Assembly (NCBI GenBank): GCA_013397845.1
Contig: VZTG01003225.1
Location: 727,538 to 791,537 of the forward strand
Direction: 5' to 3'
Source: Melanocharis versteri
Lineage: Eukaryota > Chordata > Aves > Passeriformes > Melanocharitidae
Length of the DNA: 64,000 nucleotides
Shown one piece after another: positions 52,466 through 63,112 of the stretch. Numbering within the stretch: the stretch's first letter is position 1; each line of letters begins with the position of its first letter. Both the position numbers and the translations under genes were made by a program. The notes below the pieces were generated by a model, which searched no databases, was not told the origin of the DNA, and saw only the letters and a program-made list of their open reading frames with translations.

Positions 52466-55400
52466 GAGAAGAAGCTTCATTAGGATTTAGCAAAACAAGC
52501 ATTTTTGTGGGTATGCCTTTGGCTGGACTGAACTAGACTTTCCAGCCTTTGTGAAATAGCCTGTCCCTCACCGTGGTCCATCGCTGAACGAGTATTAACC
52601 ACAGTGTGATGAGGAATATGTCTACATCACAGGATAGGATCCCATGGGTGAGCCTTGCAGTGATGCTCTAACTGGGAGTTGGGAGAACAGTGGGATGTGC
52701 TGCCTGCCCCTTTACCTCACTGCCAGCAGAAGCCCTGGCTTCATGAATTGACACGTGTGACTTTAGAGACATCAGTTTGAACAGCTGGGCAATCAGTGCC
52801 ACAAACACATTGGAGAGTGTGTCTGTCTTGGTACACACAGCCAGGTTCCACTGATCCCATGCTCTTATGATATGTGTAGGAATGGCAGAATATGATTTGC
52901 ACACAATATGCCTGCAGAAATGCCATTCTGAAATTAGCAATAAATTATGCCAAGCTGTATGCATGATATATGCTCACGGTTTCTTACAAGAAACACCATT
53001 AACTTAAATTTTAGGTTGTTAAACTTCATTTAGCACCATCATACCCTGTGAAAATGTAAGACTGCTAGTATGGTCACTCAGCTCACTACTTCAGTCTCCC
53101 ACCTCAGTCTCACCTCCTAACTCTTCATCATAATGAGCCGTTTCTTTGAAGAATGGTTGTGAGAGATGCATGACAGCCCCAAATACAGGTAAACAAAACT
53201 TTTGGAAGATGAGTCAGAGGGGTCTCTCCTTTTTGTATTACAGCCTCATTGCCACACTGAGACCATGACAAGTGTAATCTCTGTCTTCGTGCTTTCTGTC
53301 TGCTTTCTCCCTAAAGATTTCCCCAGTGACTCAATTTGATTGTTTTGAATCAAGGACATTAATCTGAATTGGAATTTTAGAATTTCCAAAGCGTCAAAGG
53401 CTTAAAATTAAGTGCCATAGCACATATATTTACAACTAAGACCTTCTGGGAAGAGTGAAAGAGGTAAAAGCAGTAAACATACAGAAATTAGTCTGGACAA
53501 GTTGTCAACAACGGAACTTTATCTTAAAATATTTCCTCTGTACATGTTAATAAAAATGAAGCTTAAGTACTGAATGCATAAAACAACTATTTTTTGTTTC
53601 TGACTTATTTGCCATCAGATGTGCTCCCTACAACTATACAGAGAACCCTGAGTCACCAAATGGAGATGTGACTGCAGATCATATACAAACTACCTGCCAT
53701 CTACCTTGCAAGGGGAATAGTAGCAGCAAGCACACAACCCATGGGTATGTCCCTCCGTGAACTAGGCTACACACACTGGTCACATACTCATCCTGACACC
53801 CCCATCCCATTGCTCTTTTTATTACTACACCAGAAAAACCTAAGTGAGCTTAGCCATGTCTGGCAAACACTTCGGTCTGGCCCATAATGCAAAGAAGTTC
53901 TGAAAATCTAAACTCTGTTAATCAAAATGTGAAACGGTTTAAATGTTTGGGTTTTTTCAATGGCATATTTCAGTGTAGGCCTAACTCCAGGTGTGTGAAC
54001 ACATCTTTTGTTTTGATCTCTATGCAATGCATATTACTAACTAGGGTGCGATTATAATGCATGTATATACATGAAATACAAAGGTTGTACGAAGACTTAG
54101 AAAATTTTCAGTGCTCATGCTGTTAATGTAAAACAGCCCTGTAATTGTCCTCATTACGTTCATAATTCTTTGGCTGACTAAATGTCCCTTCTCATACACT
54201 TTCATTTATTCTTCTCCTCAAATCTTAAGATTACCAGTTTAAAAATGCAAAAAACTAGAATATTGTGACTTAGAATCTTAATGCCTGAATTCAGTCCAGA
54301 ATTTCATATCACGTTAAGGATAAGTTCTTTTTAAAATAATGGGCATTGTTGTGCTACCCTTCCTAGATAAGACATGCAGGTCCTGTGATAATTGTACTTG
54401 CTTTTTTGGCTTTTGCAAATTAACACAGATGTCTTGCTGGTTAATTTAAAGCCTTTTATCTTCCCTCCAAAATTTCTATCTTTATTGGATTCACATCTGT
54501 AGTTTTATTTAATGTGAACCAGATGTTGAAATCAAGGCAATGTTTACTAGGATACTTGCACTGAAGACGGCATACTACAGACACAGTGTTGTGCCAGTTC
54601 CCTGGGTGTCAAGAAAAAATAAAGTGTTCTGGAGGTTTTTTCTGTTTGTCTAATTAGAAACAAAGCTTTCTAATCAATAACCTTCAAACTTCAAACTCCA
54701 CAAGCAAAGAGATACGGGCGAATGTACTAGAATTCCACAAGCTGTTGTACTTCATGCACAAAGCATTGTGTTGTTAAAACTGTGGGGTTTTAATACACCA
54801 CTATAAAAAGCACCACGCCATGGCTGCAGAATCCATGCAATGGGATGATGCTGGGAAGACAGCAGACAGCAGAGAGCAGAATGCACTCTTAGAATCAGAA
54901 ATCAAAGCTAGCCATGAGAGTTGAAGCTGGGAGATGCAGCTGCTGCCATCGAGCAGCTGGTTGGTGGTGTCCTGTCTCCATGAGAGACAGTAGCTCCTGA
55001 TGTGGGCCAAGTTTCAAGTCACAGGGAGCTCAGATCTGCTGCTTCTCCAGAGATGTCAGCATCTTTCCATGCTCTCTGCAATATGTGCACGCCAGACTTG
55101 TTTAAGATGCGTCTGGTGTGTTTTAAATACTGAATTAGATACATGTTCACTTTTTTGGTCATTGTTTGGATATAGGTAACTGAGTAGTGTACCTGTAAGG
55201 CATGAGATGTACGAAGAACAGAATCTATGAGACAGAGGAGATAAAGACGTATTCAGTATATATTTTCCTTAGACTCTGTTTTTCTGTGCAAACTCATTAT
55301 TCACTTAAAGGAGAGGCACAGCCAGTCTTTCGTCCTCATGAGCTGGAACATTTTGCTCTTGCAGCATAATCAGATTTTCCAAGCAAAACTCCTGGTTATT

Positions 55401-56194
55401 TCACTCACATTTATGCAGCCGTACAAGGCCTTGGCAAAATTCAAGCACTGCAGAGCATGGTAACATTTCAAATTAAAAAACTTAAAATGATAACATGTAT
55501 TTAAATTTTAAAGGCCAAAATAAAAAACGTACATTGTCAACAAAATATGCATACGGGTAACTGATTGCATTTTTCATGTATTGAGTGCACAGTCTAAAAC
55601 AGTGTAGATAATACCTGAAACAGTGATTTCCAGAATCTCAATGGATCGTATCCTGCATGCTTTCATTTCCTGGCAAGTTTTGGCTTGTGTTTTGCAAGCA
55701 CAAAGGTCTAAGATCAAATTAGGATTGAAACGCTTATGATCAAATCTTTACAAAAAACAGAGTATAAATTAGAAACATGAAATAAAAGACTAAAAAAAAA
55801 TCTGTGTAGTAAATAATATTTTTTCAATATACATTTTTTATGCAATTTGTTGTGACTTTGTGTTAAAATAACTGAATAAATAAAACAGAGTGGCACTGCA
55901 TGTTTTGTAGTAAGGCATAAAGGTTGGTTCAAAACAACATGGTGAATGCAGTCCATGATTTGGTGGCACCCTGTTTCAGTTACATGGTAAAGACATGTTA
56001 CAAGTTCCAGATTGCTCTTAAATTAATCTCACCTTTGTACCAGGCACAGAATTCCTCTGTGCATCATTCCCTTTCACACCAGTTCTCTGACCATCCCTGA
56101 CTTGTTCTGCTCAGTGTGTATATCCCTGCTGTGCAAGATCCAAGTGCAAATCCTTAAGTCATAATTCCCTGAGGTATAACTACATTTCTGCCAT
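52466..56194. other. Intergenic, no recognisable gene
   Basis: AT-rich; a G/T tract at 53945-53957 and a 10-bp palindrome TCTAATTAGA at 54649-54658 were noted. No coding match. Confidence 0.6.
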
Positions 56195-56385
56195 TGACTT
56201 CCTCAGTCATTCACCCCTCCCTTACCTTCCACACCTGTAAAATAGGGAGAGAAACCTACATGCAGGAAGTTGCACAGTTTTGTCATAGTGCTAATCACCA
56301 CAGTGTCTCTACGAATGTTTATAAAGTGCTTTGAAGATGAAAATTGCCAAAGAAGCTAGGGATGATTATTATAAGTTAATGAATA
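56195..56385 (+). mobile_element. Ancient MIR/CORE-SINE relic with tail
   Basis: The core block cctcagtcattcacccctcc, then acacctgtaaaatagggaga, is followed after a diverged stretch by the tail acgaatgtttataaagtgc, tttgaagatgaaaattgcc and gggatgattattataag. This is the order of the sauropsid CORE-SINE/MIR tail ('..aatgtttgtaaagcgctttgagatccttggatgaaaggc..'). Recognised by eye; highly diverged. Confidence 0.65.
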
Positions 56386-59300
56386 AATTTCAACATGTAT
56401 TTGATTGCCAGGTAATTCAGAAGGGAATCACCAACCCTACCCTCTCTTCGAAGAAGAAAAGTTGACAGTCAGCTAGTTGCTAATTAGCACTCAACTGAAA
56501 TGCCTCCAAAGCTGACTGCTCCCAGTTGAGTCCTTTAAAAAGTAATCTTTCAACTAATTGAAATATGCTGAAAGTTGAGCAGTGGATGAGGTGTGTAACA
56601 GGTAAATTGGTATGGTGGAGTTGGTTATGTAGAAGGAATACTAAGCTTTTCCAGGTAGGAAAAGCCAGTCAAAATGAACACCTCAGGTGAATCACTAGCC
56701 AAAATGAGAATCTCTTTTTCATATTCACATATCTGGTCTAAGACCCAGGTTAGGGAGGAAGTGTTGCTTAAAGAGTATGTTGAAGTCTAGTGTTGTTTAT
56801 TTCTTACTGTATTGAGGGGTAGTTATAATGATTCTTGCTTTGGACTGAGATAGACTAAAGAAATTTGGAATAACACGTTGCATAATACATTAAAGCTGAG
56901 TGACTGTGCCACATGTATTTAATTCATATTTAGCTTGTCTGTAAGGGAAACTAGTGTATCAGAAAGGGGCTCAGATGCTTCAGGCCTTTTCCTCTCTCCT
57001 GACCTGTCTGATTTTTTGCTGGAGGGTCAGTCTGCCAGACCATAGTCTGCTCCTGTAGCCTACCCCATCACTTCTTTGAGATTTTTTTTTGGCTGTCTGC
57101 CAATGCTATAAACTGCAGCACTGTCTTCTCTGCTGCTGAAGGCTGTTTTCTTCCTCAGCCACTAGGAGATGGCTGCAAAAGGCAAATTACTGGAATTTCA
57201 TCCCTTTCTTTCCCCTGTTTGACTGCTCTAGATTCACCATCCTCAGCTCCACTTCTTCATACTTTCTTCAGGGAAAACACACTTAGCAAAACTTGCTGAG
57301 CACTTTGAATGGAGAATCTCAGTTGCTTCAAACAACCCTTCCCAGCATCAGTCTCCAGTAATAACCCACCCCAAACTTCAGCAGCATGTATCCCCATTCA
57401 GGTGGTGGGGAAGGGGAAACCCAGTATGTAGGGTGGGAAGATGCCAAGGCAGCTATGATTCATGGAAAAGGAATTCTGCTCCAAAAAGAGCTATGGGCAA
57501 GTATGTGCAATATGAAGGAATGGATGGAACAAAACAAGGCATAAGGGTTCTTGAAGCTGCTGGGTTCTTGATAGCAGCTTTAATGATGTCCTCAGAGACT
57601 CAACAAAACCAAAGTATATTAAATCTCTTTGCTCTTTTACTAGTCTGGAAGATGCTGTCAATGGGCAGATATTCCTTGGTCTCCTGAAGCTGTTGCAGCC
57701 CAGAGGAGCTTCCCTGGGGGCCAAGGGCTGAATATGCCACACTTGAGACCTCATCCTCTCCGCCCAGCACCTATTTCTCTGAACAGTAGTCCCTCTCACA
57801 TGGTCACAAAGTACTTTGTAGTTACAGTGCCCAGGTGTGATGCAGGGTAGGTGGAGGCTGCCCAAGTCCACTGTCCACTCTGCTGCACTGACAGCATGGT
57901 GAGGAGCAAAGTGAAAGCTCAGGCTTAAAGAATGAGTCTCCTGGGAGCTGAGGAGCTGGACTGCAGCTCAGAGCTCCTACAGACCAGTATCCCTCTGCAC
58001 TGGCACAAAGGGAGGACACTTAAAACACACAGCACTGGCTTACCACAGCTTAATCAGAGAGATGGTAAGTCAGTTTTGTCTGCTATATCTTGGTGGGTTT
58101 AGAAGGCCAATCAATGTAACATAAAGATAAGATTTTCACCACTTCGAGTTTGTTCCATGTTTACTTCCCCTGCTCTGTCTCCTTCAGGTATTATGCAGGT
58201 ACTGGATGAGTAAAGCAGACAGACTGCTCAGTCAGGCATGGGCAGGCTCCTCAAAGACTGCTTTCAGCTGAGCATTCATAAAGTTTCCAGATAAAATTAA
58301 ATATCCATTTTGATTGAGGACAAAGACATTGTGTACACCGAAGAACTAGAAAATATTCAAAATCCCTTCTGTGTTAACATCAATTTGGAACTACTTCTAG
58401 CATCACTAGTGAGTGCTGGAGCTGTAACTCTAATTTACTAGGATTAAACAGGGGAAGAGAATTCTTAGAATTTTCATTTGTATTGAATTATAATTACATG
58501 TAATTTATGCAAGGTAGGCTTGAGTCTGGAAAAAGCCTGAAGCATTTAAAAGATGTGAACCCTTCTTGCCTCACTATAAACTCTGAAACATGGTAGTTTT
58601 GGTGGACCCCACTCGTGGATTTTTAAAAACCCTTCTGATAAAAATAACCCTGCCATTAATTAATGACAGAAAATGAAAATTATCACAACAAAAATAAAAA
58701 TTAATCTACACGGAAAAGTCTAGAAGTGTACACTGAGCTCAGTCAACATTTTTAACAATGGATTGAACAGATTTAATTGGTTTACTGTTCACAAATTGTC
58801 TCTGAAAGGGCACTGTTTTTGGAATATATTTTTATTTCAATATATTAATATTTAATGCAAGCAAATTACAGCTTCTAGTTTTCCTATAAATTGCAAGCAT
58901 TTGGTACACTCTGTTCTATAGCTGTAGAAATGAATGGAAGTAACCTGAAGCCTGTCAAAATCCTGTGTTTGAGCTCTGCAGTTGAGTATATATTACAGAT
59001 GGTTGGGTATTGCTGGTGGTTCTTCGTTGTGCATCCCAGCTTTTGATAAGCATATTTCCTTTAGTCACCCTTGAGCATCCACAGCAAAACAGTTTTGTTC
59101 TTTTTACCTAAGGCCACTCCATCAGAAGTCTTCAGTGCTACCTGGCTTTCGTGTAAACAAAGGATAGTCTGAAAATGTAGTGTTGTTAGTTTTTAAAAAA
59201 CAAATAATGCTAACTTGACTACTCTCAATATTCAAGCACCTGTAGTTTTTATCTCTTCATATGCTATGTGTCTTTAACTAAGATCAGTCTCTCCTTTACT

Positions 59301-59479
59301 GTCTTTCAACAGCTATAAACCACCTTAAATGTATCCTTGAAAACCTGATTTCTGACAGAGACTGAGCAGTCAACACATACTAGGGATAAATACAGCAATT
59401 ATACCTATTTACAGCTGTATCGCTTTTCTGCATTATTATTATTACTAAGCGGTTATTAAAAATAGTGCAGCCTTCAGAG
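56386..59479. other. Intergenic, no recognisable gene
   Basis: Mostly AT-rich; somewhat GC-richer at about 57660-57990. The 126-codon minus ORF (57491-57871) has no domain signature. Confidence 0.6.
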
Positions 59480-60560
59480 CTGCTTGGATTGCCAGCCTGG
59501 CAAAGCGAGGGCTGCGCCTCTGCCGCTCGGGATGCTCTCGGCAGTGCTGTGTTACCGGGCTGTCCGTGGCGTGGCAGCGGCAGCCCAGGAGCCCTCCCAG
59601 GGCAGGCTGGGCGGGACCCCAGCTGCTCCAGCAGGGACACATGAACAAACTGCTCTGGTTCGTCCTTTCTTGCTCCCTGCTTTTGTCCTGGAAGTTTCTG
59701 CTGTTGGTTTTTGGTCCTTCTACTGTAGTGCAACTTGGCTACTCAGAGGCACTACAGGTATCGCACAGGTGGGTGCAGAGGCAGAGGACATGCACCCTTC
59801 TGCTCCACCAGACCCATGCTTTCCCCTGAAATGAAGGGAAATTGTCCTGCAGAGCTGTCAGAGTGCGAGTCCTTGACTTGCGTGGGTTCTGCTGTTTCTG
59901 CCCAGGAGAGGGCAACCCAGCGCCCAGACAGCAGCCAGATTATCCCAGCCCTCCTTCGGGGTGCCCAGGGGCTGTGTGGTGGTTAGTGCCTCACCAGAGG
60001 GACTCAAAACATGGCTCTGTGTCTGCTGGTGGGGTCTGATGGCACACTTCCAGCCAGCTGGGAATCACCAGCCTGTGTCCTGGCCCCTCTCTGCTCTGGT
60101 GTCTTGTTTCGTGTTCATGTGCAGCACCCGGGCAGGCTTGGGGGAAGCCAATACAGTGTGCAGGTTTGGGGACTGGGGAACCAAGGACGTGTCCCAGTAC
60201 TTCCTTTCTGGCCTCCAGGTGCTAGAATAAGTCTCACCACTTAGAGGTGCAGCAGTATTTGCATGTGCATACGCCCACATAAAGACAACTCTGCACACAG
60301 TTTCCTCATCTGTTGGTAGCCATGCATATGCACAGGCACAGGAATAGACTCATTTTCAGATTTGGGAAGACTAGTCTCTTGCTCTTGTTTTCCTCCACCT
60401 CTTTTTTTCCTCTGCTCACATTAAACTTGTTTTCCAGATTAAGGAGTTTATTGACTGCCCTAAATCTTGGGTCAGATTTGACCCCTGAGCCACTTTGGGT
60501 AGCAGCTTGATGCCAGTGGTGCAGGGGGTTTGGAGCAGCCCAGGCAATGAGGCTGGCTGC
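59480..60560. other. GC-rich islet about 2.5-3.5 kb upstream of the LDB2 exon
   Basis: GC content is clearly raised compared with both flanks. CpG is concentrated at about 59505-59640 (GCGCC, GCCGCTCGG, CTCGG, CCGGG, CCGTGGCG, GCGGC). Several ORFs of 60-117 codons overlap here on both strands (for example 59484-59834 plus, 59380-59733 minus). None has a recognisable domain, and the mutual overlap is what GC-rich DNA gives by chance. It could be a CpG-island shore, an alternative upstream promoter or exon of LDB2, or an unannotated non-coding transcript. The sequence does not decide. Confidence 0.5.
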
Positions 60561-62535
60561 ACACCCCATAACCCATGCCCCCAGAGCACACACAAAACTT
60601 AAAAGGTGGCAGATCCAAGTGGGAATCGAGATGACACTGTCAGGATCCCTGTAACTTTATGTTCCTTTGATTCTGCCTTCTGTTTTACTGTTCTGCGCAT
60701 CACATTAGTCTAGATGATAACAGGCAACTGGAAGAGCTGCCGGAGCCTGTAATTAGCAGGCTCCTACCCTGGGACTTGGTTCTTGCTGGTGGGCTGTAGG
60801 TGTGGGATAATTTGCCAGTTAATCAATGGGAATTATTAAAATATTACTGCATATTTTTGCTTTGTGCTAGACCCGTACACAGAAGCTCTTATAACAGGGT
60901 TGTGGGGAGTATCCGGGGTTCCTAATCATGAAAGCAAATCCTACTGCTCCTTCCTTTTCCCCCCCCTCAGCCAAAATAAAAATACTAATATAATTGCTAT
61001 GTTTAACTTCAGTGAAACTGTGAATTTTAGCTTAATCAAAAAGTCCTTAAAACAGAAATAGCTTTCAAGCTATGCAGAATTCCACCATTTTAATTACAGA
61101 AAGCAGTGTGTCCTTTCTTGGGCAAATACGTTGTATTTCGGATTTGCTTTGCAAAGAAAGTAAAATCCATAACTCGGTAGATTTCTGGTTGGGTTTTTTT
61201 TGGCATTTTCAGAAGTATGTCCTACTTTGGTTATAAATATTGTGTTTATTAATGCTGTAACTCTATTTTTTCTGGTCATTTTGGTTTTAGGTTTTAAGGT
61301 AGCCTTATTGGGATCTGTTGGAGTACAAAGTAGATGCAGGCAAGTTTTCTCCTAGGTGGGCAGCCATGTTACAGGCTTTTCATGGGGCCAGCGAACCCTG
61401 GCAGAGCACTGTCACAGTCACTACAGCACTATTGAGCCAAACGCTGCAGATGCTATTTATTAAACTCAGCACCTCCTGTAATGGTACTGGAGTGGCAGTG
61501 TAGTACTGCTACATAGCTGGGGTGCTCTTAAAGAGAGAAGTGACATTCCTCATGTATTATCTGTTGTCTCTGTGTTTAGTGACAGAAGCTGTGGGAAGTC
61601 TATAAAAACAGCTCAATACGTCACTTCTTATGGAAACTGTTATTCCATAAGAACATACAGAAATAGTTTTGCTAAACAACTACCGGTAGGGCAAAGATAA
61701 ATCATGATTCCGATCAGTGGTCAGTAGAATATGAAGTAAGAACTTTCATATTTTATCCTGAAAAGAGAGGTCAGACTTTCCAGAATTAGCCAAATGCCAG
61801 TGAAAACTAGAATTTTTCAAATATGTCTTAAAATATTCCTACATTCAGTCAGATTTGAATTAAATTTTTGACAGTGGGTAAAGCCATATCCTGCTCAAAT
61901 ATTTTTCGGGATTATTACAAAAATTTAGAAAAAGTAATGGCGCATGCCTTGATTTCCCCATCTGTGAAATGGGCGATCCCGCAGCGTTCATGCAGAGCAC
62001 CCTGACTGAGAACCGCTGTGGCTGCAGCTGATTGTTATTCTCTTAATCATATTAGTTAACTAAATCTGTTTCTAGAGTGGTTCCATTTGCTTGAACGAAT
62101 TTACATGAGAGATTAATTCAGCGCTGTTTATTGTTGTTTTTACATTTATTCAGTACTGTAAATAACGCCTGATACTTTACAGCTGTGTATGAGGACACAG
62201 TCTGTGCTTCGAGGACTTTTTCCTACAGGTAATTTGAAGGCTCCCCTCCTAAAGCTTGCACTTTCCCATTGAGCAGATGAGCCCATTTTGTTTATTCTAT
62301 ATTTTGAGGACTTTTCGTTCACGTGGTGTCCGCTCCCAGCACTTTCCTGCAAGTATGATTCAACAGATAAAGTTCATCCCTCACCTCCAAGGGGTGATCT
62401 CCTCCCTTTGCCCTCCCCTCCTCCCTCGGGACCCCCCTCCCCAGTGTTAGACATTCACTGGCAACGCTCTCTAACCGCTCCTGGATTTATGCCCAGCAAT
62501 GATCCTAAAAACTGGGAGCAGTCTCCCACCTAGCT
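60561..62535. other. LDB2 upstream flank, no recognisable gene
   Basis: Returns to AT-rich composition between the islet and the CpG island. It holds a G/T tract at 61187-61201 and a TATAAAAA at about 61602 with a nearby TACGTCA (CRE-like, about 61618). Neither can be tied to a transcript. Confidence 0.6.
61935..61985 (+). mobile_element. Ancient MIR/CORE-SINE core relic
   Basis: ccttgatttccccatctgtg followed by aaatgggcgat matches the MIR core 'cctcagtttccccatctgtaaaatggggat' at most positions. It lies about 1 kb upstream of the LDB2 exon. Confidence 0.65.
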
Positions 62536-62839
62536 GCCGACGCCTTTACGCCGGACAGCGGCGTCTAAAATGACCCATCTGTGTACGGCTGACCCCCGCC
62601 GAAGGGCACTGCCGGCGCTTGTCCGGGGGTCCCGCTCTGCCACCCGTCCCTTTGTGCTCTCCCATTTTCCGGGAGGTTTCTGCGGCTGGCATCCGAGTGC
62701 TCTCCATTGTGTGAAGTGTGGCGTGCGGGGTTATTTCTTTGTCCGGCCGCCCTCCCCACCGTGCCATGCCGTGCCCCGGGCGCGGCCCCCGCCCCGGGCA
62801 GCGCGGAGCGGCGCGGAGCCGAGCGGCCGCCCCGGCGGG
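62536..62839 (+). promoter_or_regulatory. LDB2: CpG island / LDB2 promoter and probable 5' UTR (left part)
   Basis: GC content and CpG density rise sharply from about 62536 and increase up to the gap, in contrast to the AT-rich desert. The last 60 bases hold a GC box (CCCCGCCCC, 62787-62795, an Sp1/KLF-type site on the minus strand), a NotI-type GCGGCCGC at 62823-62830, and a 10-bp tandem GCGCGGAGC[G/C] at 62801-62820. No TATA box is seen close upstream of the exon. Its position directly before LDB2 exon 1 makes it the gene's CpG-island promoter; the exact start site is not determinable. Confidence 0.8.
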
Positions 62840-63018
62840 NNNNNNNNNNNNNNNNNNNNNNNNNNNNNNNNNNNNNNNNNNNNNNNNNNNNNNNNNNNNN
62901 NNNNNNNNNNNNNNNNNNNNNNNNNNNNNNNNNNNNNNNNNNNNNNNNNNNNNNNNNNNNNNNNNNNNNNNNNNNNNNNNNNNNNNNNNNNNNNNNNNNN
63001 NNNNNNNNNNNNNNNNNN
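62840..63018. other. Assembly gap (179 N)
   Basis: An unbroken run of N between the CpG island and the visible LDB2 exon. The flanking left sequence is extremely GC-rich, the kind of sequence that often drops out of assemblies. By homology the gap must contain the LDB2 initiator codon and about 15 codons, plus 5' UTR. The true gap length may differ from 179. Confidence 0.99.
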
Positions 63019-63106
63019 CCCATTTTATAGGAGACACACACCATACATGGTGCAACCAGAGTACCGAATATATGAAATGAACAAGAGGCTGCAGTCGCGG
63101 ACGGAG
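63019..63106 (+). CDS. LDB2: LIM domain-binding protein 2, first coding exon (partial, 5' end in gap)
   Basis: LDB2 (CLIM1) is a nuclear adaptor. It self-associates through its N-terminal region and binds LIM-homeodomain and LMO proteins through a C-terminal LIM-interaction domain, bridging distant enhancers and promoters. Codons from 63020 read PFYRR and then HTPYMVQPEYRIYEMNKRL, ending QSRTE. From my knowledge of the family this matches vertebrate LDB2 at about residues 16-44. The paralogue LDB1 differs here, with GNQTDYRIFELNKRLQNWTE. The final GAG codon abuts a GTAAGT donor, so the exon ends in phase 0. About 15 residues including the initiator Met should lie just upstream, near 62975 if the gap size is right, but this is all N. 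Base 63019 is the last base of the preceding codon. Only 29 complete codons of a protein of roughly 370 residues are visible; the remaining exons lie beyond the window. Gene identity is secure; the start cannot be placed. Confidence 0.95.
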
Positions 63107-63112
63107 GTAAGT
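63107..63112 (+). other. LDB2: Splice donor of LDB2 coding exon 1
   Basis: The exon ends ACG GAG and is followed by GTAAGT, the full U1 consensus for intron positions +1 to +6. In LDB2 the next residues should be Asp-Ser-Asp, whereas reading through gives VSPPAL and then a stop. The coding match therefore breaks exactly at this donor. Confidence 0.93.

Noticed and set aside
57491..57871. 126-codon minus-strand ORF
   Set aside because: No domain, no splice context, and composition matches the surrounding non-coding sequence.
59484..59834. 116-codon plus-strand ORF in the GC-rich islet
   Set aside because: No recognisable domain; an ORF of equal length lies antisense to it, as expected from GC-rich composition with few stops.
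61602..61625. TATAAAAA with a TACGTCA nearby as a possible promoter
   Set aside because: The LDB2 promoter is CpG-island type about 1 kb downstream, the order of sites is not a normal CRE-TATA layout, and no transcript is evident.
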